From Gemmiger gallinarum (GTDB lineage: Bacteria > Bacillota > Clostridia > Oscillospirales > Ruminococcaceae), in assembly GCF_014982805.1 (NCBI RefSeq), contig NZ_JADCKC010000001.1, positions 1 to 64,000 on the forward strand: a stretch of DNA of 64,000 nucleotides, given 5' to 3'. Under the pieces are notes generated by a model. It was given only the letters and a program-made list of their open reading frames with translations. It did no database searches and was not told the DNA's origin. Shown in pieces: positions 1-8,683 of the stretch. Each line of letters begins with the position of its first letter. Position 1 is the stretch's first letter. A program made the translations under genes and the position numbers.

Positions 1-66
1 TCTTATTCAGTTTTGAGGGCACATGCCTTCAGAAAAGAGAATATGCGATCGAAAGATTGTATACCG

Positions 67-182
<116 letters not shown>

Positions 183-195
183 TTCTCTTTTATAT

Positions 196-270
196 GGCCC
201 GTTGGTCAAGCGGTTAAGACAGCGGCCTCTCACGCCGTTAACGTGGGTTCGATTCCCGCACGGGTCACCA
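196..270 (+). tRNA. tRNA-Glu (anticodon CTC)
   Basis: A full cloverleaf can be drawn: acceptor stem GGCCCGT pairing with the ACGGGTC end, a D arm with GGTCAAGCGGTTAAGAC, an anticodon stem-loop whose loop is CTCTCAC (anticodon CTC, reading GAG), and a T arm with GGTTCGATTCC. CCA is encoded. It follows the 5S rRNA by 13 nt and is probably processed from the same transcript. Confidence 0.95.
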
Positions 271-276
271 AAAGAC

Positions 277-313
277 GAAAAACAGCCTATCAGAGTTGAT
301 AGGCTGTTTTTCG
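277..313 (+). terminator. Rho-independent terminator of the rRNA-tRNA transcript
   Basis: The 14-bp perfect stem AAAACAGCCTATCA / TGATAGGCTGTTTT with a GAGT loop is followed by a T-rich tail. It lies immediately after tRNA-Glu. Confidence 0.9.
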
Positions 314-358
314 TTTTGCCTGTTTTTTGAAAAACAAATTCCATAATTACTTAAATAA

Positions 359-387
359 GGCAGACGCTCTATATAAAAGCGTCTGCC
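359..387. repeat. Perfect 10-bp stem-loop in an otherwise empty stretch
   Basis: GGCAGACGCT (359-368) and AGCGTCTGCC (378-387) pair perfectly around a 9-nt AT loop. No clear T-run follows on either strand, so it is not a convincing terminator. The surrounding 314-561 stretch shows no credible gene; it is AT-rich and lies between the tRNA terminator and the 3' end of the TetR gene. Confidence 0.4.
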
Positions 388-561
388 AGCTCTATATGCT
401 TTTAGAAAGATATCTTGCCAGGTAACGGGTGTTGCGCTCCATCGTAACATGCTCCGGCCCTCTGCCGCTTTGCAGGATTTTTATTATTTTGCCATTCTTA
501 AAAGAGCTTGGCGTTTATCTCACTCTCGATTTTTGGCTGTAAAAGTGAAGGAAAAACAATT

Positions 562-1185
562 TTAGAATGGGATTTTACAAAAATCAGTTTTAATGCATGA
601 TTTGCTATTTTTGGATAAACAAAGTGTCTGCGCTAAAAATTTAGCCATATAAGAACCGGCTTCTTTTGGAGAAATAGCTGGATTTCTCATGCAGGTGATG
701 AACATTTGACTGCAACCGCCTTTGATATATTCCATCAGTAAGCTTTGCTCATAAACATTGAGCGGTGAGTTGTTCGCAGTAACCAGTTCTTGCAGAGGTG
801 GCATGTAGTATACTTGGAGCTTGCTTAGCAAGTGATTGGCATAAGCACGATCCCCCATGAAATAGTTTAAATGAGGGTATTTTTGAGCTAGAAGAAACAA
901 CTGCTGCAGGATTGTGGCGGGGGATGACTGCCCTGGCACAATACTTTCCATCAAAGCTATAAACTCTTGAACAAGGGAATTTTCAATTTTTTGGGCCAAA
1001 TCAGGAACATCTGCGTAATATCGGTAAAAAGTACCGCGATTTAGACAGGCGTACCGACAGATATCGGTAACGGTGATGCGCTGGGGTGGTTTTGTCTCTA
1101 AAAAATGAAGATAAGCTTCATAAATAGCTTTCCGAGAGTAGCGCGAACGCTGATCGATTTTATCGCCTTTTATAGTTATCACCAC
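562..1185 (-). CDS. TetR/AcrR-family transcriptional regulator
   Basis: The 207-residue protein has an N-terminal TetR-type helix-turn-helix at about residues 18-62, with the typical core ITVTDICRYACLNRGTFYRYY, and a variable C-terminal ligand/dimer domain. Family members repress neighbouring transport or detoxification genes until a ligand binds. No ATG is present near the N terminus; tandem GTG codons (GTG GTG ATA) are the only plausible starts, with a poor Shine-Dalgarno. A perfect GTTTGA-AA-TCAAAC palindrome lies 26 nt upstream and is a likely operator. The gene is AT-richer than the FAS genes beyond it and sits beside a decayed hydrolase, which suggests a transferred island. The ligand cannot be told from sequence. 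Confidence 0.85.
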   Translation of the reverse strand: MVITIKGDKIDQRSRYSRKAIYEAYLHFLETKPPQRITVTDICRYACLNRGTFYRYYADVPDLAQKIENSLVQEFIALMESIVPGQSSPATILQQLFLLAQKYPHLNYFMGDRAYANHLLSKLQVYYMPPLQELVTANNSPLNVYEQSLLMEYIKGGCSQMFITCMRNPAISPKEAGSYMAKFLAQTLCLSKNSKSCIKTDFCKIPF

Positions 1186-1210
1186 TTTTTGAACACAAGC
1201 ATAGGCGAAT

Positions 1211-1224
1211 GTTTGAAATCAAAC
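1211..1224. promoter_or_regulatory. Putative TetR operator palindrome
   Basis: GTTTGA AA TCAAAC is a perfect inverted repeat in the divergent gap between the TetR gene and the hydrolase remnant. Its size and position suit an autoregulatory TetR operator. This is inference from position; no binding motif for this subfamily is known to me. Confidence 0.5.
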
Positions 1225-1434
1225 AATATCAGAGAATATGGATGTTTGCTTTGTGCTTTTTTGGACTATTTATAATAATCACAGATACTGGATGTCAACT
1301 GGGGAAGACGGTAGCATTTTCAGCAGACAGTGAGATAATGGAACGAGGCTTCAGAATCTCCCGCGAATAGAAAAGAACTGTATTGTATGGTATAAGAATA
1401 TAACCGGATCCCGTAACTAAAAAAATATGAGAAA

Positions 1435-2313
1435 ATGCAGATGCCGGTGATTCCAATACTTTTGCCCTGCCTTCAAAGAGGAATGAAATTGTTGTACTAC
1501 AGAGAACGTTCCGACAAAAAATCAGGCCGGAACGACGCAGTTTTATGGCCAGAGATGGCTACGAGTTGTTTGGATTGTTGTATATACCTGATAATTGCAA
1601 CACACCTTCCCCTATGATACTTTTTTATCATGGAGGAGGATTTACATATCAGGCAGCAACCCACCATTTTGTGATGGCGCGACGTTTGGCGATGGGGACA
1701 GGAGCCAGGGGGGCTTGTGGATTACCGGCTGTCTCCCCGATATAAATTTCCCACGGAACAGCAGGATGCTTTTGATGCCTACCTGTGGGTATTAGAAAAT
1801 GCAGAACAGATACATATAGATCCTCAGAAGATCGCTGTTTGTGGAGACAGTGCGGGAGGCAATTTGTCGGCAGTAGTGTGTCGTATGGCGCAGAAACAAA
1901 AAATCCAAATGCCCTGTGCACAGGAACTGTACTATCCGTTTGCCAATATGGATACAGAGACAAACAGCATGAAAAAGTACCGGAATGCGCCGATGTGTGG
2001 GGGAAAGCAATCAAAAGTCTTTAACAAATTGTTCTTTGGCGATATGCCGGAACCGCTTGAGTACGCTTCGCTTGTAGAAGCGGAAAATCTTGAGGGAATG
2101 CCCCCTACATATATAGAAAGCGCAGAGTATGATCCGCTGCTGGACGGTGCCGTTGCATACGGAGAAAAATTGAAGGTTAGCGGCGTGGCGGTTGAAGAAA
2201 ATCATACAAAAGGTACGATGCATGGATACGATATTGCAGTAGACAGCGTATTTGTTCAAACGCTTATGAAAAAGAGAGTGGCTTTTCTGAAAAGATATTT
2301 TCAGCAGCGATAG
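1435..2313 (+). pseudogene. Frameshifted alpha/beta-hydrolase (HSL/GDXG esterase-like)
   Basis: Two reading frames together encode one hormone-sensitive-lipase-type esterase. The first (from ATG 1545, with homologous-looking sequence upstream that lacks a start) carries the oxyanion-hole motif HGGG (YHGGGFTYQ). The second, from about 1715, continues DYRLSPRYKFP, the nucleophile motif GDSAGG, an acid region (ESAEYDPL) and the catalytic His region (TKGTMHGYD). The frames join at a run of six G at 1708-1713; removing one G restores a continuous ARGLVDYRLSP. The N terminus is also degraded. The gene therefore looks inactivated, unless the G-run is a sequencing error or slips during expression. 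It is AT-rich like the adjacent TetR gene. Confidence 0.75.
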
Positions 2314-2483
2314 ATTCATTCAGAGAAGCCGAAACACAAACGCAGCCTTTGCATCGGTAGTTTATAAAAAATAAGTATAGCAACTTGGGGGCAATGAGAA
2401 TGGGAGGAAACTTGTAAAACAAAAGCTCCGTCCCATTGAGATCCAAACTGTACAGAACAAAATTCGATCAAGAAACGCATGAA

Positions 2484-2513
2484 AAGACACGGCAGCAATG
2501 CCGTGTCTTTTTG
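2484..2513 (+). terminator. Terminator-like hairpin downstream of the hydrolase remnant
   Basis: AAAGACACGGC / GCCGTGTCTTT pair perfectly around AGCAAT, followed by TT on the plus strand. The A-tract on the other side makes it potentially bidirectional. The 2314-2800 stretch around it contains no credible gene. Confidence 0.7.
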
Positions 2514-2581
2514 GCATTTGGAAAAAGAAATAAAGGATCGATGAGTCCGCGGTTCCATAAAAACAAGGCCGCAAAACTCTA

Positions 2582-2611
2582 ACTGCAAGGCGGCAGATAC
2601 CGCCTTGCAGT
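2582..2611. repeat. Perfect 12-bp stem-loop
   Basis: CTGCAAGGCGG (2583-2593) pairs with CCGCCTTGCAG (2600-2610), and the flanking A/T pair extends it to 12 bp. The downstream tail TAATTTTC is only weakly U-rich, so it is a doubtful second terminator between the island and the FAS operon. Confidence 0.4.
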
Positions 2612-2803
2612 AATTTTCGATGCTTCATAGTTCTTTTGAAACCTTCGTTTTCTTATATCCCTTGCGCTTTACGCCTCCGTGGTTTTTAGGGGCGCCTATT
2701 ACGGAATGTTGAACACTTGTACTTATTTTGTACAAAAGCAACGGTTTATTTGTGCTCACAGCACAAAGCTTTTGGTCGGAAGGGCGAAAGCAAAAAAATA
2801 CGC

Positions 2804-2831
2804 TTGACAAGGCAAAAATCTCTGATATGAT
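2804..2831 (+). promoter_or_regulatory. Promoter of the FAS II operon
   Basis: A consensus -35 TTGACA (2804-2809) and -10 TATGAT (2826-2831) are 16 bp apart, about 80 nt before acpP. It is the only good sigma-A-type promoter before the nine-gene cluster. Confidence 0.8.
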
Positions 2832-2842
2832 ATGTTCATAAG

Positions 2843-2868
2843 ATTTATCTAAATAAATTTAGGTAAAT
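2843..2868. promoter_or_regulatory. Putative FAS II operator (26-bp palindrome)
   Basis: Half-sites ATTTATCTAAA (2843-2853) and TTTAGGTAAAT (2858-2868) are inverted repeats matching at 10 of 11 positions around TAAA. The site begins about 12 bp after the -10 box, where a bound repressor would block the start of transcription. Fatty-acid operons in Firmicutes are controlled by FapR or by MarR-type FabT/FabR proteins; this sequence does not obviously match the FapR or FabT motifs I know. No regulator gene is adjacent to acpP. Confidence 0.6.
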
Positions 2869-2909
2869 TATTTTAATTCAAATACAGACAATCAAAAGGA
2901 GAACGTATC

Positions 2910-3140
2910 ATGGAATTCGAAACTCTCAAACAGATCATTTCCGACACCTTCAGCTGTGACGAAGCCAAGATCACCATGGAGGCCTCTCTGGCCGATGACC
3001 TGGGCGCCGACAGCCTGGACGCTGTTGAGCTGAACATGGCTCTGGAGGAAGCCTGCGGCATTGCCATCCCCGATGAGGAGCTGGGCAATATGAAAACCGT
3101 CAAGGACATCTACGATTACCTGCAGGCCCACGCTGAGTAA
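2910..3140 (+). CDS. acpP: Acyl carrier protein
   Basis: The 76-residue acidic protein carries the phosphopantetheine site DDLGADSLDAVEL, whose serine is the prosthetic-group attachment point. It shuttles acyl intermediates as thioesters among the FAS II enzymes encoded directly downstream. A good ribosome binding site (AAAGGAG) lies 8 nt before the ATG. It is the first gene of the operon and is separated from accD by 68 nt. Confidence 0.97.
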   Translation: MEFETLKQIISDTFSCDEAKITMEASLADDLGADSLDAVELNMALEEACGIAIPDEELGNMKTVKDIYDYLQAHAE

Positions 3141-3208
3141 TTTTCCGGGAAAAGCTGCAAACTGCGTTCGTCCGGCGTTGCCGGGAGCGGAAACAAGGAG
3201 ATCCGAAC

Positions 3209-4093
3209 ATGGCAAATGTTTTAGATAAAATCGGCAGGGTGAGCCGCCAGGGGGAACTGATCCGCAAGGCAGCACCCGAAAGCGGCGAGCTTGCCCCGGT
3301 CTGGCAGGAACCCACCTTTGTGACCTGTCCCACCTGCAAGCGCCGGGCCACCCGCAAGATCTGGGCGGAAACATTGTATGTCTGCCCCAACTGCGGTCAC
3401 TATCAGCCTATCGGCGGGTATTACCGTCTGTCGCTGATCCTGGACCACGGCAGCTTCCGGGAGCTGGATGAAAAGCTCCGTGCCAAAGACGTGCTGAACT
3501 TTCCCGGCTACGCCGAGAAGCTGGCCGTTCAGAGCCGCAAGACCGGTCTGAATGACGCCGCCATCACGGCGACAGGCAAGATCGAAGGCATGCCGGTGGT
3601 CGTGGCCGTGTTGGACAGCCGGTTTTTTATGGGAAGCATGGGCACCGCCGTCGGGGAAAAGATCACCCGTGCGGTGGAGTATGCCCAGGCCAAAAAACTG
3701 CCTCTTATCATCTTTTCTGCCAGCGGCGGCGCCCGGATGCAGGAGGGTATTTTCAGCCTGATGCAGATGGCAAAAACCAGCTCCGCCATCGCAGAGTTTT
3801 CCTCCCGGGGCGGGTTGTTCATCAGCTACCTGACCCATCCCACCACCGGCGGCGTGACCGCCAGCTTTGCCAGCCTGGGCGACATCATGCTGGCGGAGCC
3901 GGGCGCACTCATCGGGTTTGCAGGTCCGCGAGTCATTGAGCAGACTATCGGCCAGAAACTGCCCGCCGGTTTCCAGCGCAGTGAATTCCAGGAGGAACAC
4001 GGCTTCGTGGACGACATTGTGCCGCGCAGCGAAATGAAAGCAACTCTGGCGCAGCTGCTGCGCCTGCACACCAAAGGGGGACGCCGAGCTTGA
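3209..4093 (+). CDS. accD: Acetyl-CoA carboxylase carboxyltransferase subunit beta
   Basis: The 294-residue protein has the N-terminal zinc ribbon typical of AccD (C40-x2-C43 and C59-x2-C62) followed by a crotonase-fold carboxyltransferase domain with ASGGARMQEG and a GALIGFAGPRVIEQT segment. With AccA it transfers the carboxyl group from carboxybiotin on AccB to acetyl-CoA, giving malonyl-CoA. The biotin carrier AccB and biotin carboxylase AccC are not encoded in this operon. An AAGGAG ribosome binding site precedes ATG 3209. Its stop overlaps the accA start (TTGA). Confidence 0.95.
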   Translation: MANVLDKIGRVSRQGELIRKAAPESGELAPVWQEPTFVTCPTCKRRATRKIWAETLYVCPNCGHYQPIGGYYRLSLILDHGSFRELDEKLRAKDVLNFPGYAEKLAVQSRKTGLNDAAITATGKIEGMPVVVAVLDSRFFMGSMGTAVGEKITRAVEYAQAKKLPLIIFSASGGARMQEGIFSLMQMAKTSSAIAEFSSRGGLFISYLTHPTTGGVTASFASLGDIMLAEPGALIGFAGPRVIEQTIGQKLPAGFQRSEFQEEHGFVDDIVPRSEMKATLAQLLRLHTKGGRRA

Positions 4094-5019
4094 TTAAGGA
4101 TATCTTGCGCATGACCGATGCGCTGGAACAGGAACTTGCCACGCTGGACGACGTGGATACGCCCCAGGCGAAGCTGCGCCGCAAGCAGATCGAGCGTGAC
4201 CGTGCCGAGCTGCTGGAAAGCTGCACCGCCCTCCACGCGGAGGACAAGGTCTTTCTGGCGCGGCATCCCCATCGCCCCAAGATCGACGACTACATCAACG
4301 CCCTTTTCACCGACTTTTTCGTCCAGCGCGGCGACCGTCAGTGCAAGGAGGACGAAAGTATACTGGGCGGCATTGCCCTGTACAAGGGCCGTCCGGTGAC
4401 CGTCATCGGCCACCGCAAGGGCAACACCCTTGAGGAAAACATGAAGTACAACTTCGGCATGCCCGGCCCCGAGGGCTACCGCAAGGCGCTGCGCCTGATG
4501 AAGCAGGCGGAGAAATTCGGCCGCCCCATCATCACTTTCATTGATACGCCGGGTGCCTACCCGGGCATGGAGGCCGAGATGCGGGGCCAGGGCGAGGCCA
4601 TTGCCCGCAACCTGGCCGAAATGAGCCAGCTGACGGTGCCGGTCATTGCCATCGTCACCGGCGAGGGCAGCAGCGGCGGCGCTCTGGCGCTGGGCGTTGC
4701 CAACCGGGTGCTCATGCTGGAAAACGCCATTTACAGCGTGCTCAGCCCCGAGGGCTTTGCCAGCATTCTGTGGAAGGATGCCACCCGCCACGCAGAGGCC
4801 TGCGATGTGATGAAACTGACGGCGCAGGACCTGCTGGGCTTCGGCATCATTGATGAGGTCATTCCCGAGCCCATGGGCGGCGCACAGACCGATCCCAAGA
4901 GCCTGTTTGCCTGCCTGGATGTGGTGCTGGACAAAAATCTGTCCCAGCTGTGCAAGATGAGCGGCAATGCGCTGACCAACCAGAGGTATAAGAAATTCCG
5001 TCAGATGGGCCAGGTCTGA
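4090..5019 (+). CDS. accA: Acetyl-CoA carboxylase carboxyltransferase subunit alpha
   Basis: The 309-residue protein matches AccA throughout: the N-terminal helical region (LRRKQIERDRAELLE), then a carboxyltransferase core with FIDTPGAYPGMEAE, GEGSSGGALALGVANRV and YSVLSPEGFASILWKD. It forms the A2B2 carboxyltransferase with AccD. The best start is a TTG overlapping the accD stop codon, giving translational coupling that would balance the two subunits; an in-frame ATG lies seven codons in. fabH follows after 23 nt. Confidence 0.95.
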   Translation: MIKDILRMTDALEQELATLDDVDTPQAKLRRKQIERDRAELLESCTALHAEDKVFLARHPHRPKIDDYINALFTDFFVQRGDRQCKEDESILGGIALYKGRPVTVIGHRKGNTLEENMKYNFGMPGPEGYRKALRLMKQAEKFGRPIITFIDTPGAYPGMEAEMRGQGEAIARNLAEMSQLTVPVIAIVTGEGSSGGALALGVANRVLMLENAIYSVLSPEGFASILWKDATRHAEACDVMKLTAQDLLGFGIIDEVIPEPMGGAQTDPKSLFACLDVVLDKNLSQLCKMSGNALTNQRYKKFRQMGQV

Positions 5020-5042
5020 ACCCGGTCCGCATAGGAGGAGCC

Positions 5043-5999
5043 ATGACAGGATTACAACTGATCGGCACCGGCCGGGCCCTGCCCAAACGGTGTGTGACCA
5101 ACGATGAACTGAGCCTGACGGTGGATACCAGCGACGCCTGGATCTCCGAGCGGACGGGCATACGCAACCGCTATTTCTGCGGGGAAGGGGAGAGCACCGT
5201 CACCCTGGCGGTGGCGGCAGCCCGCCAGGCCCTGGAGGGCGCGGGCATTGCTCCGGAGCAGATCGCCTGCTGCATCTGTGCCACCGTATCGGGAGACTAT
5301 GCCACGCCCAGTGTTGCCTGCATGGTACAGGCGGAACTCGGCCTGCCCGAGGACATTCCGGTGCTGGATGTCAACGCGGCCTGCTCCGGATTCTTGTACG
5401 GCACCGTCACGGCGGCGGGCCTTCTGGAAAACTGCGGCGGCGACTATGCCTTGGTTGTGGGCTGCGAGCAGCTTTCCCGCCTGCTGGACATGACCGACCG
5501 CAGCACTTGTGTGCTGTTCGGCGACGGTGCGGGCGCGGCGGTGTACCGTAAGGAACCCGGCAAGCCGTTGGTATCCTGTCTGGGGGCCCGGGGCAGCAAG
5601 GCCATTGTGGCCGAAGGCCCTGGCCCCGAAACCAGCAAGATCGGTATGGACGGCCGGGCGGTGTTCCGCTTTGCGGTGGAAGCCATCCCACACTGCCTGC
5701 ATGAGACGCTGGCCAGGGCAGGCAAGACGCTGGATGAGGTGGACTGGGTGGTCTGCCATCAGGCAAACGCCCGTATCATCGACCACTGCGTCAAAAAGCT
5801 GGGTGCTCCGCCCGAAAAGTTCTATAAAAATATCGACCGTTACGGCAACACCAGCGCCGCCAGCATTCCCATGGCCCTGCGCGATATGCGCGAGGCCGGG
5901 CTGCTGAAAGACGGTCAGACGGTTTTGTGCATCGGTTTTGGCGGCGGCCTGACCTGGGCCGGGGTGCTGCTGACCGTATCCATGGGGGAAGAAAAATGA
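5043..5999 (+). CDS. fabH: 3-oxoacyl-ACP synthase III
   Basis: The 318-residue thiolase-fold enzyme has the Cys-His-Asn triad: Cys114 in VNAACSGFLYG, His in VCHQANARI and Asn in YGNTSAASIP. It starts chain elongation by condensing acetyl-CoA (or branched primers) with malonyl-ACP. The ribosome binding site is TAGGAGGAGCC just before ATG. Its TGA overlaps the fabK ATG in ATGA, so the two are coupled. Confidence 0.96.
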   Translation: MTGLQLIGTGRALPKRCVTNDELSLTVDTSDAWISERTGIRNRYFCGEGESTVTLAVAAARQALEGAGIAPEQIACCICATVSGDYATPSVACMVQAELGLPEDIPVLDVNAACSGFLYGTVTAAGLLENCGGDYALVVGCEQLSRLLDMTDRSTCVLFGDGAGAAVYRKEPGKPLVSCLGARGSKAIVAEGPGPETSKIGMDGRAVFRFAVEAIPHCLHETLARAGKTLDEVDWVVCHQANARIIDHCVKKLGAPPEKFYKNIDRYGNTSAASIPMALRDMREAGLLKDGQTVLCIGFGGGLTWAGVLLTVSMGEEK

Positions 6000-6940
6000 A
6001 ACTGCTCAACGAGATCCTCGGGACCAAGTATCCCATCATTCAGGGCGGCATGGCCAACATTGCCACCGGAGAGTTTGCCGCAGCCTGCTCCAACGCAGGC
6101 GCCCTGGGCATCATCGGGGCGGGCGGCGTCCGCAGCGCCGACGATCTGCGGGGCCACATCCGCCGCTGCCGGGAACTGACCGACAAGCCCTTCGGCGTCA
6201 ACATCATGCTCATGCACCCCTGCGCCGATGAGTTCGCCCAGGTGGTGGCGGAGGAGCATGTCCCCGTGGTCACCACCGGTGCAGGCAACCCCGGCAAGTA
6301 TGTTGCCAAGTGGAAGGAAGCCGGCATCATCATCATTCCCGTGGTGGCCGCTGCGGTGCTGGCAAAGCACCTGGCCAAGTCGGGGGTGGATGCCATCATC
6401 GCCGAGGGCACCGAGAGCGGCGGCCATGTGGGCGAGATGGCCACCATGGCCCTGGTGCCCCAGGTGGTGGACGCGGTGGACCTGCCGGTCATTGCGGCGG
6501 GCGGCATCGCGGACGGCCGTCAGATGGCGGCAGCCCTGGCCCTGGGGGCCTGCGGTGTTCAGGTGGGTACCTGCCTGCTGGCCAGCACCGAGTGCCCCAT
6601 CCATGAAAACTACAAGGCCGCCCTGCTCAAGGCCAAGGACAGCGATACCATCGTCACCGGCCGCATCGGCGGCACCCCGGTCCGCGTGCTGAAAAACCGC
6701 ATGAGCCGGGAGTACGTCCGCCGGGAAAAGGCGGGGGCCGACAAGATGGAACTGGAACAGTACACGCTGGGCAGCCTGCGCCGCGCCGTGTTTGAGGGTG
6801 ACACCGACACCGGCAGCCTGATGGCGGGCCAGGTCAGCGGCATGCTCCACGACATCCGCCCGGCGGCGGAAATTCTGGATGAGCTCTGGACGGGAGCACA
6901 GCGCCGCATCGCCGAGATTCAGAATCTGGCACAGGCCTGA
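5996..6940 (+). CDS. fabK: Enoyl-ACP reductase II (FMN-dependent FabK)
   Basis: The 314-residue protein is a nitronate-monooxygenase-like TIM barrel with YPIIQGGMANIATGEF at the N terminus, GTESGGHVGEMATMALVPQ in the middle and a C-terminal phosphate-binding region. FabK catalyses the last reduction of each FAS II cycle using FMN and NAD(P)H and replaces FabI in many Clostridia and streptococci. The start at 5996 overlaps the fabH stop and gives the usual family length; longer upstream frames would run deep into fabH. FabK enzymes are not inhibited by triclosan, a family property and not tested here. Confidence 0.95.
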   Translation: MKLLNEILGTKYPIIQGGMANIATGEFAAACSNAGALGIIGAGGVRSADDLRGHIRRCRELTDKPFGVNIMLMHPCADEFAQVVAEEHVPVVTTGAGNPGKYVAKWKEAGIIIIPVVAAAVLAKHLAKSGVDAIIAEGTESGGHVGEMATMALVPQVVDAVDLPVIAAGGIADGRQMAAALALGACGVQVGTCLLASTECPIHENYKAALLKAKDSDTIVTGRIGGTPVRVLKNRMSREYVRREKAGADKMELEQYTLGSLRRAVFEGDTDTGSLMAGQVSGMLHDIRPAAEILDELWTGAQRRIAEIQNLAQA

Positions 6941-6960
6941 ATGACAGGGGAGGTACTTTG

Positions 6961-7896
6961 ATGAAACTGGCATTTTTGTACGCGGGCCAGGGCAGCCAGC
7001 ATGCCGGCATGGGCCGCGATCTCTATGAGAGCAGCGCCGACTTCCGGGCAGCTTTTGACGCTGCCAAGCTGGATTTCGACCTGAAATCCGTCTGCTTTGA
7101 CGACCCTGATGGGGTCATCAACCAGACCCAGTATACCCAGCCCTGCATGGTGGCTTTTGCGGCGGGTGTTACCGCGGCGCTGTACGCGGCAGGGATTCGG
7201 CCCGAGTACGCGGCAGGCCTTTCTCTGGGCGAGTATTCCGCCCTGCAGGCGGCAGGCGTCTTTGACGCCGCCACCGCCGTGGAACTGGCAGCCTTCCGGG
7301 GCAAGGCCATGGCCAAGGCGGCCGATGGCATTGACTGCGGCATGACCGCGGTGCTGGCCCTTGACCGGGACAAGCTGCAGGCCTGCTGCGACGAGGCTTC
7401 TTCCCAGGGCGTGGTGCAGATCTGCAACTACAACTGCCCCGGTCAGCTGGTCATCGGCGGCGAGAAGGCTGCTGTGGACCGTGCGTCGGAACTGGCCAAG
7501 GCGGCGGGCGCCAAGCGTTGCCTGCCCCTCAAGGTCAGCGGACCCTTCCACACCAGCCTGATGCACCCGGCGGGGGAGGAACTCCAGGAAAAATTCCGCA
7601 CCGTCACCTTCGGCGAGATGCAGATCCCGGTGCTGTTCAACTGCCTGGGCCATGAAAAGGCCGCGGAGGATACCATCCCCGACCTGTTGGTCCGTCAGGT
7701 GCAGAGCAGTGTTTACATGGAGGACACCATCCGCCGTCTGGGCGAGCTGGGTGTGGATACCATTGTGGAGATCGGTCCCGGCCGTGCTTTGTCCGGTTTT
7801 GTGAAAAAGACGCTGGGCACCTCGGTGCGCTGCCTGGCGGTGGAGACCGCCCAGGAGCTGGCCGCCGCAGTGGCTGAGCTGAAAGGGGAGGCCTGA
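6961..7896 (+). CDS. fabD: Malonyl-CoA:ACP transacylase
   Basis: The 311-residue acyltransferase has the GQGSQ start motif, the nucleophile elbow GLSLGEYSAL (Ser88), and GPFHTSLM with catalytic His197. It loads malonyl units onto ACP. A TTG codon directly precedes the ATG, but the GGGGAGG ribosome binding site is 7 nt from ATG 6961 and only 4 nt from the TTG, so ATG is preferred. fabG begins 2 nt after its stop. Confidence 0.95.
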   Translation: MKLAFLYAGQGSQHAGMGRDLYESSADFRAAFDAAKLDFDLKSVCFDDPDGVINQTQYTQPCMVAFAAGVTAALYAAGIRPEYAAGLSLGEYSALQAAGVFDAATAVELAAFRGKAMAKAADGIDCGMTAVLALDRDKLQACCDEASSQGVVQICNYNCPGQLVIGGEKAAVDRASELAKAAGAKRCLPLKVSGPFHTSLMHPAGEELQEKFRTVTFGEMQIPVLFNCLGHEKAAEDTIPDLLVRQVQSSVYMEDTIRRLGELGVDTIVEIGPGRALSGFVKKTLGTSVRCLAVETAQELAAAVAELKGEA

Positions 7897-7898
7897 AC

Positions 7899-8654
7899 AT
7901 GAAGGAAGCTATGGTTCCCGACCGCCGCGTTGCCGTTGTCACCGGCGGCAGCCGGGGCATCGGCCGCGCCGTCTGCGTGCGGCTGGCAAAGGCGGGCTAT
8001 GACATCTGCCTCAACTATGCGGGCAATGCCGCGGCCGCCGAGGAGACTGCCGCTCTCTGCCGGGAGGCGGGGGCACAGGTGCTGACGGTGCAGGCCGATG
8101 TCTCCTCTACCCAGGGCTGCACCGACCTCTTCGACGCGGTCAAGAAGCAGTTTGGCCGGGTGGACGTGCTGGTCAATAATGCCGGCATTACCCGGGACGG
8201 CCTGCTGCTGCGCATGAGCGAGGCCGACTACGACGCGGTGCTGGGCACCAACCTGAAGGGCGCGGTGTTCTGCTGCAAGGCGGCATCCCGCATGATGATG
8301 CACCAGCGTTACGGCCGCATCATCAACATGACCAGCGTGGTGGGCCTGCGGGGCAACGCGGGCCAGGTCAACTACGCGGCCAGCAAGGCGGGCCTGATCG
8401 GCCTGACCAAGAGCCTGGCCAAAGAGCTGGCTTCCCGCAATATCACGGTCAACGCGGTGGCTCCCGGCTTTGTGGGTACCGAGATGACCGCCGCCATGCC
8501 GGAAGCCGCCCGCACGGCGGCGCTGGCCACCATCCCGGCGGGCCGCATGGCCGACCCGGACGAGATCGCCCGGGCGGTGGAATTTTTTGCCGCCGAAGGC
8601 AGTTCCTACATTACCGGACAGGTGCTTTGCGTCGACGGCGGCATGGCCGTCTGA
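7899..8654 (+). CDS. fabG: 3-oxoacyl-ACP reductase
   Basis: The 251-residue short-chain dehydrogenase has the cofactor motif TGGSRGIG (15-22), NNAG at 93-96, and the catalytic Ser146, Tyr159 and Lys163 (NYAASK). It reduces 3-oxoacyl-ACP with NADPH. The start ATG 7899 follows an AGGGGAGG site inside the end of fabD; a second ATG four codons later would remove a short non-conserved N-terminal tail. Confidence 0.95.
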   Translation: MKEAMVPDRRVAVVTGGSRGIGRAVCVRLAKAGYDICLNYAGNAAAAEETAALCREAGAQVLTVQADVSSTQGCTDLFDAVKKQFGRVDVLVNNAGITRDGLLLRMSEADYDAVLGTNLKGAVFCCKAASRMMMHQRYGRIINMTSVVGLRGNAGQVNYAASKAGLIGLTKSLAKELASRNITVNAVAPGFVGTEMTAAMPEAARTAALATIPAGRMADPDEIARAVEFFAAEGSSYITGQVLCVDGGMAV

Positions 8655-8683
8655 CCCGGCAGAACATGATAAGGAGTACAGTT

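Noticed and set aside
2011-2628. Several minus-strand ORFs of 60-102 codons around the hydrolase remnant
   Set aside because: No ribosome binding sites, no motifs, and they cross two hairpins.
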